Shown here: piece by piece, positions 31,474-40,082 of the stretch
Layout of the letters: each line of letters opens with the position of its first letter
Numbering within the stretch: the first letter of the stretch is position 1
Assembly: GCA_017471245.1 (NCBI GenBank)
Contig: JAFUVB010000067.1
Location: forward strand, 1-48,901
Reading direction: 5' to 3'
From: Prevotella sp.
GTDB lineage: Bacteria > Bacteroidota > Bacteroidia > Bacteroidales > Bacteroidaceae
Length of the DNA stretch: 48,901 bases
Notes under the pieces: generated by a model
The model's input: the letters and a program-made list of their open reading frames with translations, nothing else
Databases searched by the model: none
Told to the model about the DNA's origin: nothing
Translations under genes and position numbers: made by a program

Positions 31474-31627
31474 CGAAAGAAACTTCAACCTTGCAGGCGC
31501 GAATTTAATGTTATTTAATAAGAATTCAGGAATAGCACTCTCATACAAGCCTCAACAACTGCCGATATTGGCTCTTTTTGCCATCCTTTCCTTTGCTGTC
31601 GGGCATCGGCACCGGCTCTTTGCAGAA

Positions 31628-31715
31628 GTAAATCAATTTAATTTGCTGAGTAAATTAATATGATTTACTTTTCAAATCAATTTAATTTGCGCGGTAAATC
31701 AATTTAATTTACTTT
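31628..31715. repeat. Four tandem 22-nt repeats with dyad symmetry
   Basis: Units begin at 31628, 31650, 31672 and 31694, exactly 22 nt apart. Each has a 19-nt near-palindrome of the form GTAAATCAATTTAATTTAC followed by three variable bases. Confidence 0.92.
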
Positions 31716-31750
31716 TCAGCTGAGCCATTTCGAAACTTGAAAGTGGCACG

Positions 31751-31855
31751 TTTTTAAAGTCTAAAGCGGAACTTTAAAACCCCTACACGGCACTTTAAAG
31801 CCCAAAAGCAGCATTTTAAAGCCCAAATGCAGCATTTTAAAACCCAAAAGCATCA
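31751..31855. repeat. Five 20-21-nt repeats centred on TTTAAA
   Basis: TTTAAA cores at 31753, 31773, 31794, 31815 and 31836, spaced 20, 21, 21 and 21 nt. The fuller unit is TTTAAAGCCCAAAAGCAGCA, best kept in the last three copies. Confidence 0.9.
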
Positions 31856-32016
31856 CTCTCCTGACGTTTTTCAGTAATATCATGAAGCCCGTTAATGTCA
31901 CTTTTTATTGTATACATCTGATTATAAACATGTTATATATGGTGACATTGAAATTTTTAATGTCACACTGGAGTCCCCGTTTTGCATTGCCGCCATAAAG
32001 AAACGCGCGTTTCAAT

Positions 32017-32037
32017 AGTAAAACAACTTGTTTTACT
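32017..32037. repeat. 21-nt perfect palindrome
   Basis: Arms AGTAAAACAA and TTGTTTTACT flank a single central C. A half copy, CTTGTTTTACTT, recurs at about 32092-32103. Confidence 0.85.
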
Positions 32038-32108
32038 TTCCAAAAAATGAGCTTTGACACTCTATTATCGGTATTCTGCCAAGCAAAAACAGCTTGTTTT
32101 ACTTCCAT

Positions 32109-32143
32109 AAAAACGAGGTGACATTGAAAGAATCAATGTCACC
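32109..32143 (-). terminator. Intrinsic terminator of the outer-membrane protein gene at 32229
   Basis: GGTGACATTG (32117-32126) pairs with CAATGTCACC (32134-32143); on the minus strand the stem is followed by TCGTTTTT. It lies 86 nt after the stop codon. Confidence 0.75.
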
Positions 32144-32228
32144 CCGTCTATCATACTGTATATCAGACATTTGGAACAGAAAGTGACATTGAAAGCAAAA
32201 TCACATCTATCTCCTTGCTGCGCTCTGA

Positions 32229-32840
32229 TTATAAACTGAACTTATAGCCCACTGTAAACTGAAAGACACTGTGCTTCGAATCGTCGCCATCCACCATCTT
32301 CGTTACACCAAGGTTGTAACGTCCGTCTACTACGATATGATTGAACTCATACGACAAGCCCACGGGGATTGAGAAGTCGAATGATTTAATCGACACGCCA
32401 AAGTCTGACAGGCTTCCGCTGACATTCACACCTTGGGCTGAAACACTGTAGCCTGCCTTAACATTGAAAGCCGGCTGAAGACCGAACTTGAGAGCCAGAC
32501 CTTTTGCTACGTATACATTGGCAAGAATGGGGATGTTGATATAATCGGTCTTAGCAGTCACGTCAGCTTTCACTCCTTCATAAGTACCCGACTCTTTGGC
32601 TCCCTGCATGGAGTAGAGGGCACCAGCGCTCAAACTGAATAGCTTTGTAAGCTGATACTCAAACTCAGCTCCCGCAACAATTCCGATACGCGGATCAGAA
32701 TCATCTGAACTGGCATAGTTTGCAATGTTTACACCTGCCTTTGGCTGAATTGTCAACGTTCCGATTTCATGTTGTGCGGATGCACCTACGCAAAGCATCA
32801 GTGCTGATGCGATAAATAATAGCTTTTTCATTGTATTCAT
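32229..32840 (-). CDS. PorT-family outer-membrane beta-barrel protein
   Basis: A 203-residue protein (or 200 from the ATG at 32831) with a signal peptide ending VGASAQ. The mature part begins LTIQPKAGVNIANYASSD, then repeats strands such as GIVAGAEFEYQLTKLFSLSAGALYSMQG, YINIPILANVYV and FDFSIPVGLSYEF (short excerpts), and ends in the C-terminal aromatic FTVGYKFSL expected for outer-membrane assembly. These small eight-stranded barrels are abundant in Bacteroidota and their roles are mostly unknown. The next gene upstream (32878-33651) encodes a related, larger barrel 37 nt away, so the two form an operon. Confidence 0.85.
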   Translation of the reverse strand: MNTMKKLLFIASALMLCVGASAQHEIGTLTIQPKAGVNIANYASSDDSDPRIGIVAGAEFEYQLTKLFSLSAGALYSMQGAKESGTYEGVKADVTAKTDYINIPILANVYVAKGLALKFGLQPAFNVKAGYSVSAQGVNVSGSLSDFGVSIKSFDFSIPVGLSYEFNHIVVDGRYNLGVTKMVDGDDSKHSVFQFTVGYKFSL

Positions 32841-32877
32841 TTTTTATTAGTATTAAACATATCCTCACTTCTCACAG

Positions 32878-33651
32878 CTACAACTTATAGCCGAGCGTGA
32901 TGCTCGTGCAGCTGTTATACACACGGTCGTTGCGGTCGATGCGCGGCAGTTTGCTCAGCCCGATCTGGTATCTCACATCCAGCACAACATTCTTGTATTC
33001 ATACGAAAGCCCCAAGGGAATCGCAAGTTCCATTCTGTGATACTCTGCCTTTGCTCCATTATTGAAGTCGTGATCTAAACTGACGGGATTCGACATCTTT
33101 TCAGAAGAGGGTGCAGGAGCTGTAGTTCCTGGATAAAACCCGCGCATAGCATAATCAGGATCAACTGAATAAAACTCATCATATTCATAATTAGTAAAGC
33201 CCGCAACATGTCCTTTGTCTCTCGCAGTAATCAGGTTGCTATACTGAAAGCCGCATTTCGCCGTGAGTCCTTTCCACACATGGAAGTTCAGCATCAAGGG
33301 GAAACTCAGATAACGAAGTTCATAACGGTTATAGTGTACATTACAATCGGCATAATGCTCATCCTTACTGCCATCTCGCACCACAAATGTGAAATTCGGA
33401 TTGCAGCCTTTCACGGAATAGAAACCGCCCAAAGATATACCGAAAAGCCTTGTGGGGCGATACTCTGCCTCAACACCGGCGATAGGTTCCACAACCATCT
33501 TGTAACATTCGAGCGCATCGCTTCCCTGCATGTCGCACACATTAATACCTACCTGCGGCGTAAACGTCCATTTCTTTTGTGCTCTGGCTCCGACTGCCAG
33601 CAGCATAAAAACCGAAAGTAAAAGTGTCTTTTTCATTTTAACTTTATTCAT
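32878..33651 (-). CDS. Outer-membrane beta-barrel protein (PorT-like, larger paralogue)
   Basis: I start at the ATG at 33651 (257 residues; the ATG at 33636 is also possible); the longer frame begins inside the promoter. The signal peptide ends LAVGARAQ. Strands resemble those of the following gene: WTFTPQVGINVCDMQGSD, IAGVEAEYRPTRLFGISLGGFYS, RYLSFPLMLNFHVWKG and LGLSYEYKNVVLDVRYQIGLSK (excerpts, residues approximately 28-246), ending in TLGYKL. An insertion of about 50 residues (around 150-200) sets it apart. Probably an ancient duplicate of the downstream gene. Exact function unknown. Confidence 0.83.
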   Translation of the reverse strand: MNKVKMKKTLLLSVFMLLAVGARAQKKWTFTPQVGINVCDMQGSDALECYKMVVEPIAGVEAEYRPTRLFGISLGGFYSVKGCNPNFTFVVRDGSKDEHYADCNVHYNRYELRYLSFPLMLNFHVWKGLTAKCGFQYSNLITARDKGHVAGFTNYEYDEFYSVDPDYAMRGFYPGTTAPAPSSEKMSNPVSLDHDFNNGAKAEYHRMELAIPLGLSYEYKNVVLDVRYQIGLSKLPRIDRNDRVYNSCTSITLGYKL

Positions 33652-33672
33652 AGTAATTATGTTTTCCGGCGA

Positions 33673-33704
33673 CAAAGATACTAACATAATCCCGAATTAC
33701 CAAA
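33673..33704 (-). promoter_or_regulatory. Promoter of the two-barrel operon
   Basis: On the minus strand TTTG (33701-33704), a 20-nt spacer and TATCTTTG (33673-33680), 21 nt before the ATG at 33651. It excludes the upstream start at 33687. Confidence 0.82.
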
Positions 33705-33886
33705 TGATAACTTGATAAAATGATCTGTAGCCCCGTCTTTTCTGATCTTTACGGGTCTTTCCAGCTTCTTTTCTGATTGTTATCCAGTTGTTTTCTGCTT
33801 CTTTGAAATGATGTCCATCATTTTCTTATCGACATTTGTACACCTCTTATAATATTAATACATGCTCGAAAACGGTCTTTCATAGT

Positions 33887-33923
33887 AAAAAACATCCCCG
33901 TTCTTCTTGCGAAAAACGGGGAT
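33887..33923 (-). terminator. Intrinsic terminator of the ribosomal cluster
   Basis: ATCCCCGTT (33894-33902) pairs with AACGGGGAT (33915-33923); on the minus strand the stem is followed by GTTTTTTAC. It lies 21 nt past the rplQ stop and closes the S10-spc-alpha cluster. Confidence 0.92.
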
Positions 33924-33944
33924 ATTATGATGAAAAATAATTCT

Positions 33945-34424
33945 TTATTCAGCCTTTGCCTCTTCAACGGGAGCTTCTGCTGCAGGAGCTTCTGCTGTCT
34001 CGGCTGCCTTTTTCTTGCCACCGCGGCGAGTGCGTTTAGCGGCCTTGGGAGCCTTTGCCATGTTCTCGTCGAAGTCAACGAGCTCAATGAATGCCATGTC
34101 AGCACCGTCACCCTGACGGCTACCGAGCTTGATGATACGTGTGTATCCACCCGGACGGTCGCCCACTTTCTCAGAAACGATGCCGAACAACTCTTTCAGC
34201 GCTTCCTTGTTCTGCAGATAGCGGAACACCACGCGACGTGAGTTTGTGCTGTCGTCCTTACAACGGGTAATCAGCGGTTCTACATAAACTTTCAAGGCTT
34301 TGGCCTTAGCGAGAGTCGTAGTGATTCTTTTGTGCATGATCAGCGAGATTGCCATGTTTGCGAGCATAGCCTTACGGTGGTCAGCAGTACGACTCAGATG
34401 GTTGAATTTCTTTCCGTGTCTCAT
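33945..34424 (-). CDS. rplQ: Ribosomal protein bL17
   Basis: A 159-residue protein; the first 115 residues are the bL17 core ([21 protein letters not shown] and the [12 protein letters not shown] end, excerpts). The last 33 residues are an Ala/Lys/Glu tail with TRRGGKKKA and repeated AEAPA blocks, absent from the E. coli protein (127 residues) and typical of Bacteroidota. L17 lies near the peptide exit side of the large subunit. It follows rpoA after 75 nt and is the last gene of the cluster. Confidence 0.96.
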   Translation of the reverse strand: MRHGKKFNHLSRTADHRKAMLANMAISLIMHKRITTTLAKAKALKVYVEPLITRCKDDSTNSRRVVFRYLQNKEALKELFGIVSEKVGDRPGGYTRIIKLGSRQGDGADMAFIELVDFDENMAKAPKAAKRTRRGGKKKAAETAEAPAAEAPVEEAKAE

Positions 34425-34499
34425 TTTTTCTTTTTTTCTTTTTAAGGAACCTGGAAAATGGAGTCAGTAAAAGCATTTAAGCTTTCACGACTTCATCCA

Positions 34500-35492
34500 T
34501 TATTCCCTGTCCAATTTGTACTTTGTAATATCGGTTCCAAACGACAGATTCAGACTCTCGAGCAAATCATCAAGCTCAGAGAGCGATTTCTTACCAAAGT
34601 TGCGGAACTTCAAGAGGTCGGTCTTATTGTACTGTACCAGATCGCCCAGTGTCTCTACATCAGCAGCCTTCAGGCAGTTGAGGGCACGAACACTGAGGTT
34701 CATGTCAACGAGACGGGTCTTGAGCAACTGGCGCATGTGCAATACTTCCTCATCAAACTCCTGATTGCCTTCGGCATCGGCGTTCTCCAGTGTAATCTTC
34801 TCGTCTGAGAAGAGCATGAAGTGGTAGATGAGAATCTTGGCAGCCTCTTTCAGTGCTTCTTTCGGGTGAATGGAACCATCCGTTGTTACTTCGATGACGA
34901 GTTTGTCGTAGTCGGTCTTCTGCTCAACACGATAGGGCTCGACAGCATATTTCACGTTACGGATAGGTGTGTAAATAGAATCGATTGGAATAACGTTGAC
35001 ATCTGTGCAGAATTCGCGATTCTCGTCAGCTGGCACATAGCCACGACCTTTGTTGATTGTTAAATCGATCTGCATCGATGCCTTGACGTCTAAATGACAA
35101 ATCACCAAATCTGGGTTTAACACTTCAAATCCAGTCAGATACTTGCCAATGTCACCAGCTTTGAACTCGGTAGAATTCTCAACGGTGATACTAACTTTCT
35201 CGTTCTCGAATTCTTCTACTACTTGCTTGAAGCGTACTTGCTTCAGATTCAAGATAATGTTGGTTACATCCTCTTTTACACCAGGTACTGAAGAGAACTC
35301 ATGCTCAACACCGGAAATCTTGATGGTGTTGATGGCATAGCCCTCAAGTGATGAAAGGAGAATGCGTCGCAGGGCGTTACCGATGGTTACGCCGAAGCCA
35401 GGCTCAAGGGGACGAAATTCGAACTTGCCGAATTTGTCGTTAGCCTCCAGCATTACTACTTTATCAGGTTTTTGAAATGCTAATATCGCCAT
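34500..35492 (-). CDS. rpoA: RNA polymerase alpha subunit
   Basis: A 330-residue protein. The N-terminal domain, needed for dimerisation and beta/beta' assembly, includes [21 protein letters not shown] (residues 28-48, excerpt) and [13 protein letters not shown]-like strands. After an acidic linker (about 235-250) the C-terminal domain (250-320) has the helix pattern [19 protein letters not shown] and [14 protein letters not shown], which binds promoter DNA and activators. It follows rpsD by 14 nt. Confidence 0.98.
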   Translation of the reverse strand: MAILAFQKPDKVVMLEANDKFGKFEFRPLEPGFGVTIGNALRRILLSSLEGYAINTIKISGVEHEFSSVPGVKEDVTNIILNLKQVRFKQVVEEFENEKVSITVENSTEFKAGDIGKYLTGFEVLNPDLVICHLDVKASMQIDLTINKGRGYVPADENREFCTDVNVIPIDSIYTPIRNVKYAVEPYRVEQKTDYDKLVIEVTTDGSIHPKEALKEAAKILIYHFMLFSDEKITLENADAEGNQEFDEEVLHMRQLLKTRLVDMNLSVRALNCLKAADVETLGDLVQYNKTDLLKFRNFGKKSLSELDDLLESLNLSFGTDITKYKLDRE

Positions 35493-35506
35493 TAATTTAT
35501 GATTTA

Positions 35507-36112
35507 TTATTTAGAGTACAACTCAACGATTAACTGCTCCTTAATGTTCTCGGGGATGTCGGCACGCTCCGGCTTGTGCAGGAACTTTCCACTCTTTGTC
35601 TGCTCATCCCACTCGATCCAGGGATATTTGCTGTGATTGAATCCTGCCAGCGCTGCCTCGATAACCTCTAATGACTTTGACTTCTCGCGAACACCGACTA
35701 CCTGACCTGGTTTCACAGAATATGAAGGAATGTTAACCACATTGCCATCGACAACGATATGTCTGTGTCCTACCAGCTGACGGGCAGCGGCACGTGTGGG
35801 AGCAATACCCAGACGGAACACAACATTGTCGAGACGGCTCTCGAGATTCTGGAGCAGAACCTCACCGGTGATGCCGTCGGCCTTGGCAGCCTTCTCAAAC
35901 ATATTACGGAACTGGCGCTCAAGCACACCGTATGTATACTTGGCTTTCTGCTTCTCTGCCAACATGACACCATACTCCGACATCTTGCGACGACGGTTAT
36001 TGCCATGCTGTCCCGGGGGGAAGTTCCTGCGGGACAAAACTTTGTCTGCGCCGAAGATGGCTTCACCAAATCGGCGTGCAATTTTTGATTTCGGTCCTAT
36101 ATATCTTGCCAT
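35507..36112 (-). CDS. rpsD: Ribosomal protein uS4
   Basis: A 201-residue protein with the N-terminal NFPPGQHG motif and an S4 RNA-binding domain (about 91-155: [28 protein letters not shown]). The N-terminal zinc cysteines of the C+ form are absent. uS4 nucleates 16S rRNA 5' domain folding and lines the mRNA entry site. The start codon is preceded by an A/T tract rather than a Shine-Dalgarno sequence. Confidence 0.97.
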   Translation of the reverse strand: MARYIGPKSKIARRFGEAIFGADKVLSRRNFPPGQHGNNRRRKMSEYGVMLAEKQKAKYTYGVLERQFRNMFEKAAKADGITGEVLLQNLESRLDNVVFRLGIAPTRAAARQLVGHRHIVVDGNVVNIPSYSVKPGQVVGVREKSKSLEVIEAALAGFNHSKYPWIEWDEQTKSGKFLHKPERADIPENIKEQLIVELYSK

Positions 36113-36166
36113 AATAAAAAAATATTCGTTATTACGTATTACACTATATCGTTACGCACCAAAGCA

Positions 36167-36553
36167 TTATACACGACGACGCTTCGGAGGACGGCATCCA
36201 TTGTGTGGAAGTGGTGTAACGTCGATAATTTCTGTAACTTCGATTCCAGCTGTATGAATAGCACGAATAGCACTCTCACGACCGTTACCCGGTCCCTTCA
36301 CATAAGCCTTAACTTTGCGCAATCCAAGGTCATAAGCTACCTTTGCACAATCCTCAGCAGCCATCTGGGCAGCATAAGGAGTGTTCTTCTTTGAACCGCG
36401 GAAACCCATCTTTCCTGCTGAAGACCAGGAAATCACCTGTCCTTCACTGTTAGCCAAAGACACGATAATATTGTTGAAAGAGCTGTGAACATGCAACTGT
36501 CCCATTGCATCTACTTTCACATTTCTCTTCTTTGCGACTGTTTTCTTTGCCAT
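36167..36553 (-). CDS. rpsK: Ribosomal protein uS11
   Basis: A 128-residue protein with [38 protein letters not shown] (excerpted from 40-61) and the C-terminal [18 protein letters not shown], all standard uS11 segments. It sits on the platform of the small subunit next to the Shine-Dalgarno helix. It lies 42 nt after rpsM and 54 nt before rpsD. Confidence 0.97.
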   Translation of the reverse strand: MAKKTVAKKRNVKVDAMGQLHVHSSFNNIIVSLANSEGQVISWSSAGKMGFRGSKKNTPYAAQMAAEDCAKVAYDLGLRKVKAYVKGPGNGRESAIRAIHTAGIEVTEIIDVTPLPHNGCRPPKRRRV

Positions 36554-36595
36554 GATTCTTTGATCTTTTAATTATTAAATCCTTAATTAATAGAA

Positions 36596-36976
36596 TTACT
36601 TCGTGGCCTTCTTCTTGTTTGCAACAGTCTTCTTCTTACCTTTGCGCGTGCGTGCATTATTCTTTGTGCTCTGACCACGAACAGGAAGACCATTACGATG
36701 ACGTACTCCACGATAGCAACCAATATCCATCAGTCGCTTGATATTCAACTGGATCTCACTTCTGAGATCACCTTCAACTTTGAATTCAGCGCCGATAATT
36801 TCACGGATCTTAGCTGCCTGATCGTCAGTCCACTCGTTGACCTTCAGGTCGCGGCTCACGCCTGCTTTGTCCAATATCTTTGCTGAACTACTTCGACCTA
36901 TACCATAAATATAGGTCAATGCGATTTCGCCACGCTTATTCTGGGGCAAATCTACTCCAACAATTCTTATTGCCAT
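36596..36976 (-). CDS. rpsM: Ribosomal protein uS13
   Basis: A 126-residue protein. [23 protein letters not shown] at the start and [22 protein letters not shown] near the end (excerpts) are the uS13 signatures; a lysine-rich tail follows. It contacts the P-site tRNA and the large subunit in the head. It is first after the likely internal promoter at 37032. Confidence 0.97.
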   Translation of the reverse strand: MAIRIVGVDLPQNKRGEIALTYIYGIGRSSSAKILDKAGVSRDLKVNEWTDDQAAKIREIIGAEFKVEGDLRSEIQLNIKRLMDIGCYRGVRHRNGLPVRGQSTKNNARTRKGKKKTVANKKKATK

Positions 36977-37031
36977 TGTTAATTAAATGATAAAATAAAA
37001 AGTTAAATTCTTGATTTTGCTAAAAAGCATG

Positions 37032-37039
37032 CAAAGGTA
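37032..37039 (-). promoter_or_regulatory. Internal promoter candidate ahead of rpsM
   Basis: TACCTTTG on the minus strand, 55 nt before rpsM, in the largest gap (106 nt) of the ribosomal cluster. A matching TTTG at the usual distance is not seen, so the element is tentative. It would give the alpha-operon genes a separate supply. Confidence 0.5.
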
Positions 37040-37082
37040 AGAAAATAATTGGCGATTCTTGCCTTTTTATGCAAATTTAACA

Positions 37083-37199
37083 TTAACCCTGACGCATTTT
37101 ATACTTGGGGTTCTTCTTGTTGATAACAAAAAGACGACCTTTGCGACGTACGATCTTGCAATCAGGTGTGCGCTTCTTTAATGATGCTCTTGTCTTCAT
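37083..37199 (-). CDS. rpmJ: Ribosomal protein bL36 (zinc-free form)
   Basis: A 38-residue protein, [17 protein letters not shown] at the start and PKYKMRQG at the end. Of the four zinc ligands of the C+ form (C11, C14, C27, H32 in the usual numbering) only C14 remains; the others read T, N and K. It is therefore the zinc-independent type. Too short for standard gene-finding length limits but unmistakable in place, between infA and rpsM. Confidence 0.96.
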   Translation of the reverse strand: MKTRASLKKRTPDCKIVRRKGRLFVINKKNPKYKMRQG

Positions 37200-37214
37200 A
37201 TCTTTGTCTGTAAT

Positions 37215-37433
37215 TTATTTGTATCTGAATACTATCCTACCCTTGGTGAGGTCGTATGGACTCATCTCCACTTTCACCTTGTCGCCGGGTAATATCTTAA
37301 TATAGTGCATTCGCATCTTGCCAGAGATGTGCGCAATAATCTGCACACCGTTCTCCAATTCTACTCGGAACATAGCATTCGAGAGGCTCTCGATAATGGT
37401 TCCATCTTGCTCAATAGCGGATTGCTTTGCCAT
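37215..37433 (-). CDS. infA: Translation initiation factor IF-1
   Basis: A 72-residue OB-fold protein: [21 protein letters not shown], then [30 protein letters not shown] (excerpts of 5-25 and 39-68), the standard IF-1 sequence. It binds the A site of the 30S subunit during initiation. It follows map by 7 nt and precedes rpmJ by 15 nt. Confidence 0.98.
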   Translation of the reverse strand: MAKQSAIEQDGTIIESLSNAMFRVELENGVQIIAHISGKMRMHYIKILPGDKVKVEMSPYDLTKGRIVFRYK

Positions 37434-37440
37434 AAATTAA

Positions 37441-38244
37441 TCAGTATAATTGTCCTTCTATAGATTCAACTTCTTCAAACGATGATAAGATTTCCGACTT
37501 GCCTCGTCTGACGGCAATGGTATGCTCGAAATGAGCTGCGCATTTCCCATCGCGCGTACAAATCGACCAGCGGTCGTTAGCATCCAGAAAGATTGCCTTG
37601 TCACCCATTGTAATCATTGGCTCAATGGCAATGCACATACCTGATTTCAGCAGAGCGCCATTGCCGCGTCGCCCGTAGTTGGGAATGGAAGGATCCTCAT
37701 GCATCTCGCGACCGATACCATGTCCGGTCAGCTCACGTACAATTCCATATCCTTGCTCTTCACAATGTGCCTGAACGGCACTTCCGATATCCCCTACCCT
37801 TTTTCCTGCAACTGCATTTTCAATACCTATGTACAGACTTTCTTTTGTTGTCTTGAGCAGTTGCCTGACTTCTTCGCTGACTTCACCCACACAAAACGTA
37901 TATGCAGAGTCGCCATTAAATCCGTCAAGAAGAGTACCGCAGTCGATGGTGATAATATCGCCTTCTTTCAGAACGGTCTTGCTGTTTGGCACACCATGAA
38001 CAACAACACTGTTGACTGAGGTGCAGATGCTCCCGGGAAAAGGAGCGCCGTATGGGTTTGGGAAACCCTTGAACGTGGGGACTGCCCCGTGATCTCTGAT
38101 GAACTCGTCGGCAATCTTATCCAGCTGAAGGGTGCTTATCCCTGGCTTTATATGACGCGCCAGCTCACCTAAGGTCATTCCGACCAGTCGGTTCGCCCGG
38201 CGCATCAATTCTATCTCATCTTCTGTTTTCAGAAAGATCTTCAT
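37441..38244 (-). CDS. map: Methionine aminopeptidase, type I
   Basis: A 267-residue metalloprotease with the five metal ligands D101, D112, H175, E208 and E240 and the substrate histidine H83 (VVHGVPNS). It removes the initiator methionine from nascent proteins. Its position between secY and infA is the usual Bacteroidota arrangement; no adk gene is present. The stop of secY is 8 nt upstream. Confidence 0.96.
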   Translation of the reverse strand: MKIFLKTEDEIELMRRANRLVGMTLGELARHIKPGISTLQLDKIADEFIRDHGAVPTFKGFPNPYGAPFPGSICTSVNSVVVHGVPNSKTVLKEGDIITIDCGTLLDGFNGDSAYTFCVGEVSEEVRQLLKTTKESLYIGIENAVAGKRVGDIGSAVQAHCEEQGYGIVRELTGHGIGREMHEDPSIPNYGRRGNGALLKSGMCIAIEPMITMGDKAIFLDANDRWSICTRDGKCAAHFEHTIAVRRGKSEILSSFEEVESIEGQLY

Positions 38245-38252
38245 CCTACAGA

Positions 38253-39599
38253 TTAATAAGCAGTCACAACACCGTGGTGAGTAGAACGGATTCGCCCGGA
38301 ATTGAGCAGTCCGTCATAGTGACGCATCATCAGGTGACTCTCAATTTGAGTAAGTGTATCGATGACAACACCCACCAAGATCAGCAACGACGTGCCGCCG
38401 AAAAACTGAGAGAAGCCCTGCTGTACATTGAATAGTGAAGCAATAGCTGGCATCACAGCAATGAACGCAATAAAGAGTGATCCCGGGAAGGTGATGCGAG
38501 ACATGACAGTGTCGATATAGTCGGCTGTCGGTTTGCCTGGCTTCACACCTGGAATAAATCCGTTGTTTCGCTTCATGTCCTCTGCCATCTGTGTCGGATT
38601 CAGAGTGATTGCAGTATAGAAATATGTGAAAAGAATAATCAGAACTGCAAACACAATATTATACAGAAGGCTGTCACGGTCGAGCAGTGCACGCAACACT
38701 CCGTTTGTACTGTCAGTAGAGAACTGCACGATGGTGAGCGGAATGAACATCAGAGCCTGAGCAAAGATGATCGGCATCACATTAGCAGCAAACAGCTTCA
38801 GAGGAATGTACTGACGAGCACCACCATACTGCTTGTTACCTACCAGACGCTTTGCATACTGTACAGGAACCTTGCGCACGGCCTGAACCAAGAGAATGGC
38901 AGCGCATACAACGAAGTAGAGGATCAGCAATTCCACGATGAACATCACAAGTCCACCACCGGTGATTGCGGTGAAACGTGAACTCACTTCCTGGAAGAAC
39001 GACTGAGGCAGGCGGGCAATAATACCAATCATTATGATGATTGACACACCATTGCCGATTCCCTTGTCAGTGATGCGCTCACCAAGCCAGAGGATAAACA
39101 TGGAACCTGCAGCCAAGATGATGATGGCAGGAAGCGTGAATGAACTCCAGCTGATCCCTGAAGCCAATGCTCCAGAAGCCTGAGCTTTCAGGTTCATCAG
39201 ATAAGCTGGTGCCTGGAAGATCAAGATTGCCACTGTAAGCACACGCGTATACCACTGAATCTTCTTGTGACCACTCTCACCTTCGCGTTGCATTTTCTGA
39301 AAATAGGGAACAGCCACTGCAAGCAACTGCATCACGATAGACGCAGAGATATATGGCATGATACCCAAAGCGAAAATCGACGCATTGGAGAATGCACCAC
39401 CTGAGAACATGTCGAGAAGTGACATCAGACCACCTGCAGTCTGTTCCTGCAACTTCTGGAGTGCAGCAGGATTGATACCGGGAAGCACTACAAAAGATCC
39501 GAAACGATAGATAGCAACAAACAGGATGGTGATGAGGATTCGCTGACGCAAATCCTCTATTTTCCAACAATTCTTCAGGTACTCAATTAATTTTTTCAT
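38253..39599 (-). CDS. secY: Protein translocase subunit SecY
   Basis: A 448-residue protein with ten membrane helices. GSFVVLPGINPAALQKL (33-49), GIMPYISASIVMQLL and the cytosolic loop VRKVPVQYAKRLVG are recognisable SecY segments; the C-terminus (HYDGLLNSGRIRSTHHG) is short and basic. It forms the protein-conducting channel with SecE and SecG. It follows rplO by 6 nt. Confidence 0.98.
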   Translation of the reverse strand: MKKLIEYLKNCWKIEDLRQRILITILFVAIYRFGSFVVLPGINPAALQKLQEQTAGGLMSLLDMFSGGAFSNASIFALGIMPYISASIVMQLLAVAVPYFQKMQREGESGHKKIQWYTRVLTVAILIFQAPAYLMNLKAQASGALASGISWSSFTLPAIIILAAGSMFILWLGERITDKGIGNGVSIIIMIGIIARLPQSFFQEVSSRFTAITGGGLVMFIVELLILYFVVCAAILLVQAVRKVPVQYAKRLVGNKQYGGARQYIPLKLFAANVMPIIFAQALMFIPLTIVQFSTDSTNGVLRALLDRDSLLYNIVFAVLIILFTYFYTAITLNPTQMAEDMKRNNGFIPGVKPGKPTADYIDTVMSRITFPGSLFIAFIAVMPAIASLFNVQQGFSQFFGGTSLLILVGVVIDTLTQIESHLMMRHYDGLLNSGRIRSTHHGVVTAY

Positions 39600-39605
39600 T
39601 GAAGT

Positions 39606-40052
39606 TTAAATTATAGTTGCGTTACCACCAACAGCCTTGATAGCCTCTTCGGCTGTCTTTGAGAATGCATTAGCCTCTACATCAACCTTAACGGTCAGCT
39701 CACCCTTTCCAAGAATCTTCACGAGTTCCTTTCCATTGGTGATACCGGCTGCAACCAATTCCTCGATACCAATCTTAGTGAGGTTTTCCTTCTCAGCAAT
39801 GCGCTGAAGAGTAGACAAGTTCACTGCATGGTACTCCTTGTGATTGATGTTCTTGAAACCGAACTTGGGCAGACGACGCTGCAGAGGCATCTGACCACCT
39901 TCGAAGCCTATCTTTCTTTTATAGCCAGAACGAGCCTTAGCACCTTTATGTCCACGTGTAGAAGTGCCACCCAGACCTGAACCTGGTCCGCGACCAATAC
40001 GACGACGGCTGTGCGTTGAACCTGCAGCTGGCTTTAAAGTATGTAATTTCAT
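39606..40052 (-). CDS. rplO: Ribosomal protein uL15
   Basis: A 148-residue protein starting MKLHTLKPAAGSTHSRRRIG, followed by the glycine/arginine-rich GPGSGLGGTSTRGHKGAKARSG segment (excerpts) that reaches into 23S rRNA. The C-terminal half is the globular domain. Placed between rpmD and secY as in most bacteria. Confidence 0.97.
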   Translation of the reverse strand: MKLHTLKPAAGSTHSRRRIGRGPGSGLGGTSTRGHKGAKARSGYKRKIGFEGGQMPLQRRLPKFGFKNINHKEYHAVNLSTLQRIAEKENLTKIGIEELVAAGITNGKELVKILGKGELTVKVDVEANAFSKTAEEAIKAVGGNATII

Positions 40053-40082
40053 AATTCGAATCGTGTTTAAATGTTTAACTTA

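Larger units (their letters stand above)
31894..32190. repeat. Dispersed GTGACATT motifs
   Basis: GTGACATT occurs forward at 31942, 32118 and 32183 and reversed (AATGTCAC) at 31894, 31959 and 32135. Two forward/reverse pairs form hairpins (31942-31966 and 32117-32143). Another AATGTCAC lies at 18573-18580. Confidence 0.85.
31474..32228. other. Repeat-rich gap between two outer-membrane protein genes
   Basis: About 750 nt with no convincing gene. In order it holds four 22-nt repeats, five 21-nt repeats, a cluster of GTGACATT motifs in both orientations, a 21-nt perfect palindrome and a terminator for the gene ending at 32229. A 67-codon minus-strand frame across 31905-32108 is a by-product of these repeats. 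Confidence 0.75.

Noticed and set aside
31905-32108. 67-codon minus-strand frame in the repeat-rich gap
   Set aside because: It is built from the palindrome and GTGACATT repeats; composition and lack of a promoter or domain argue against a gene.
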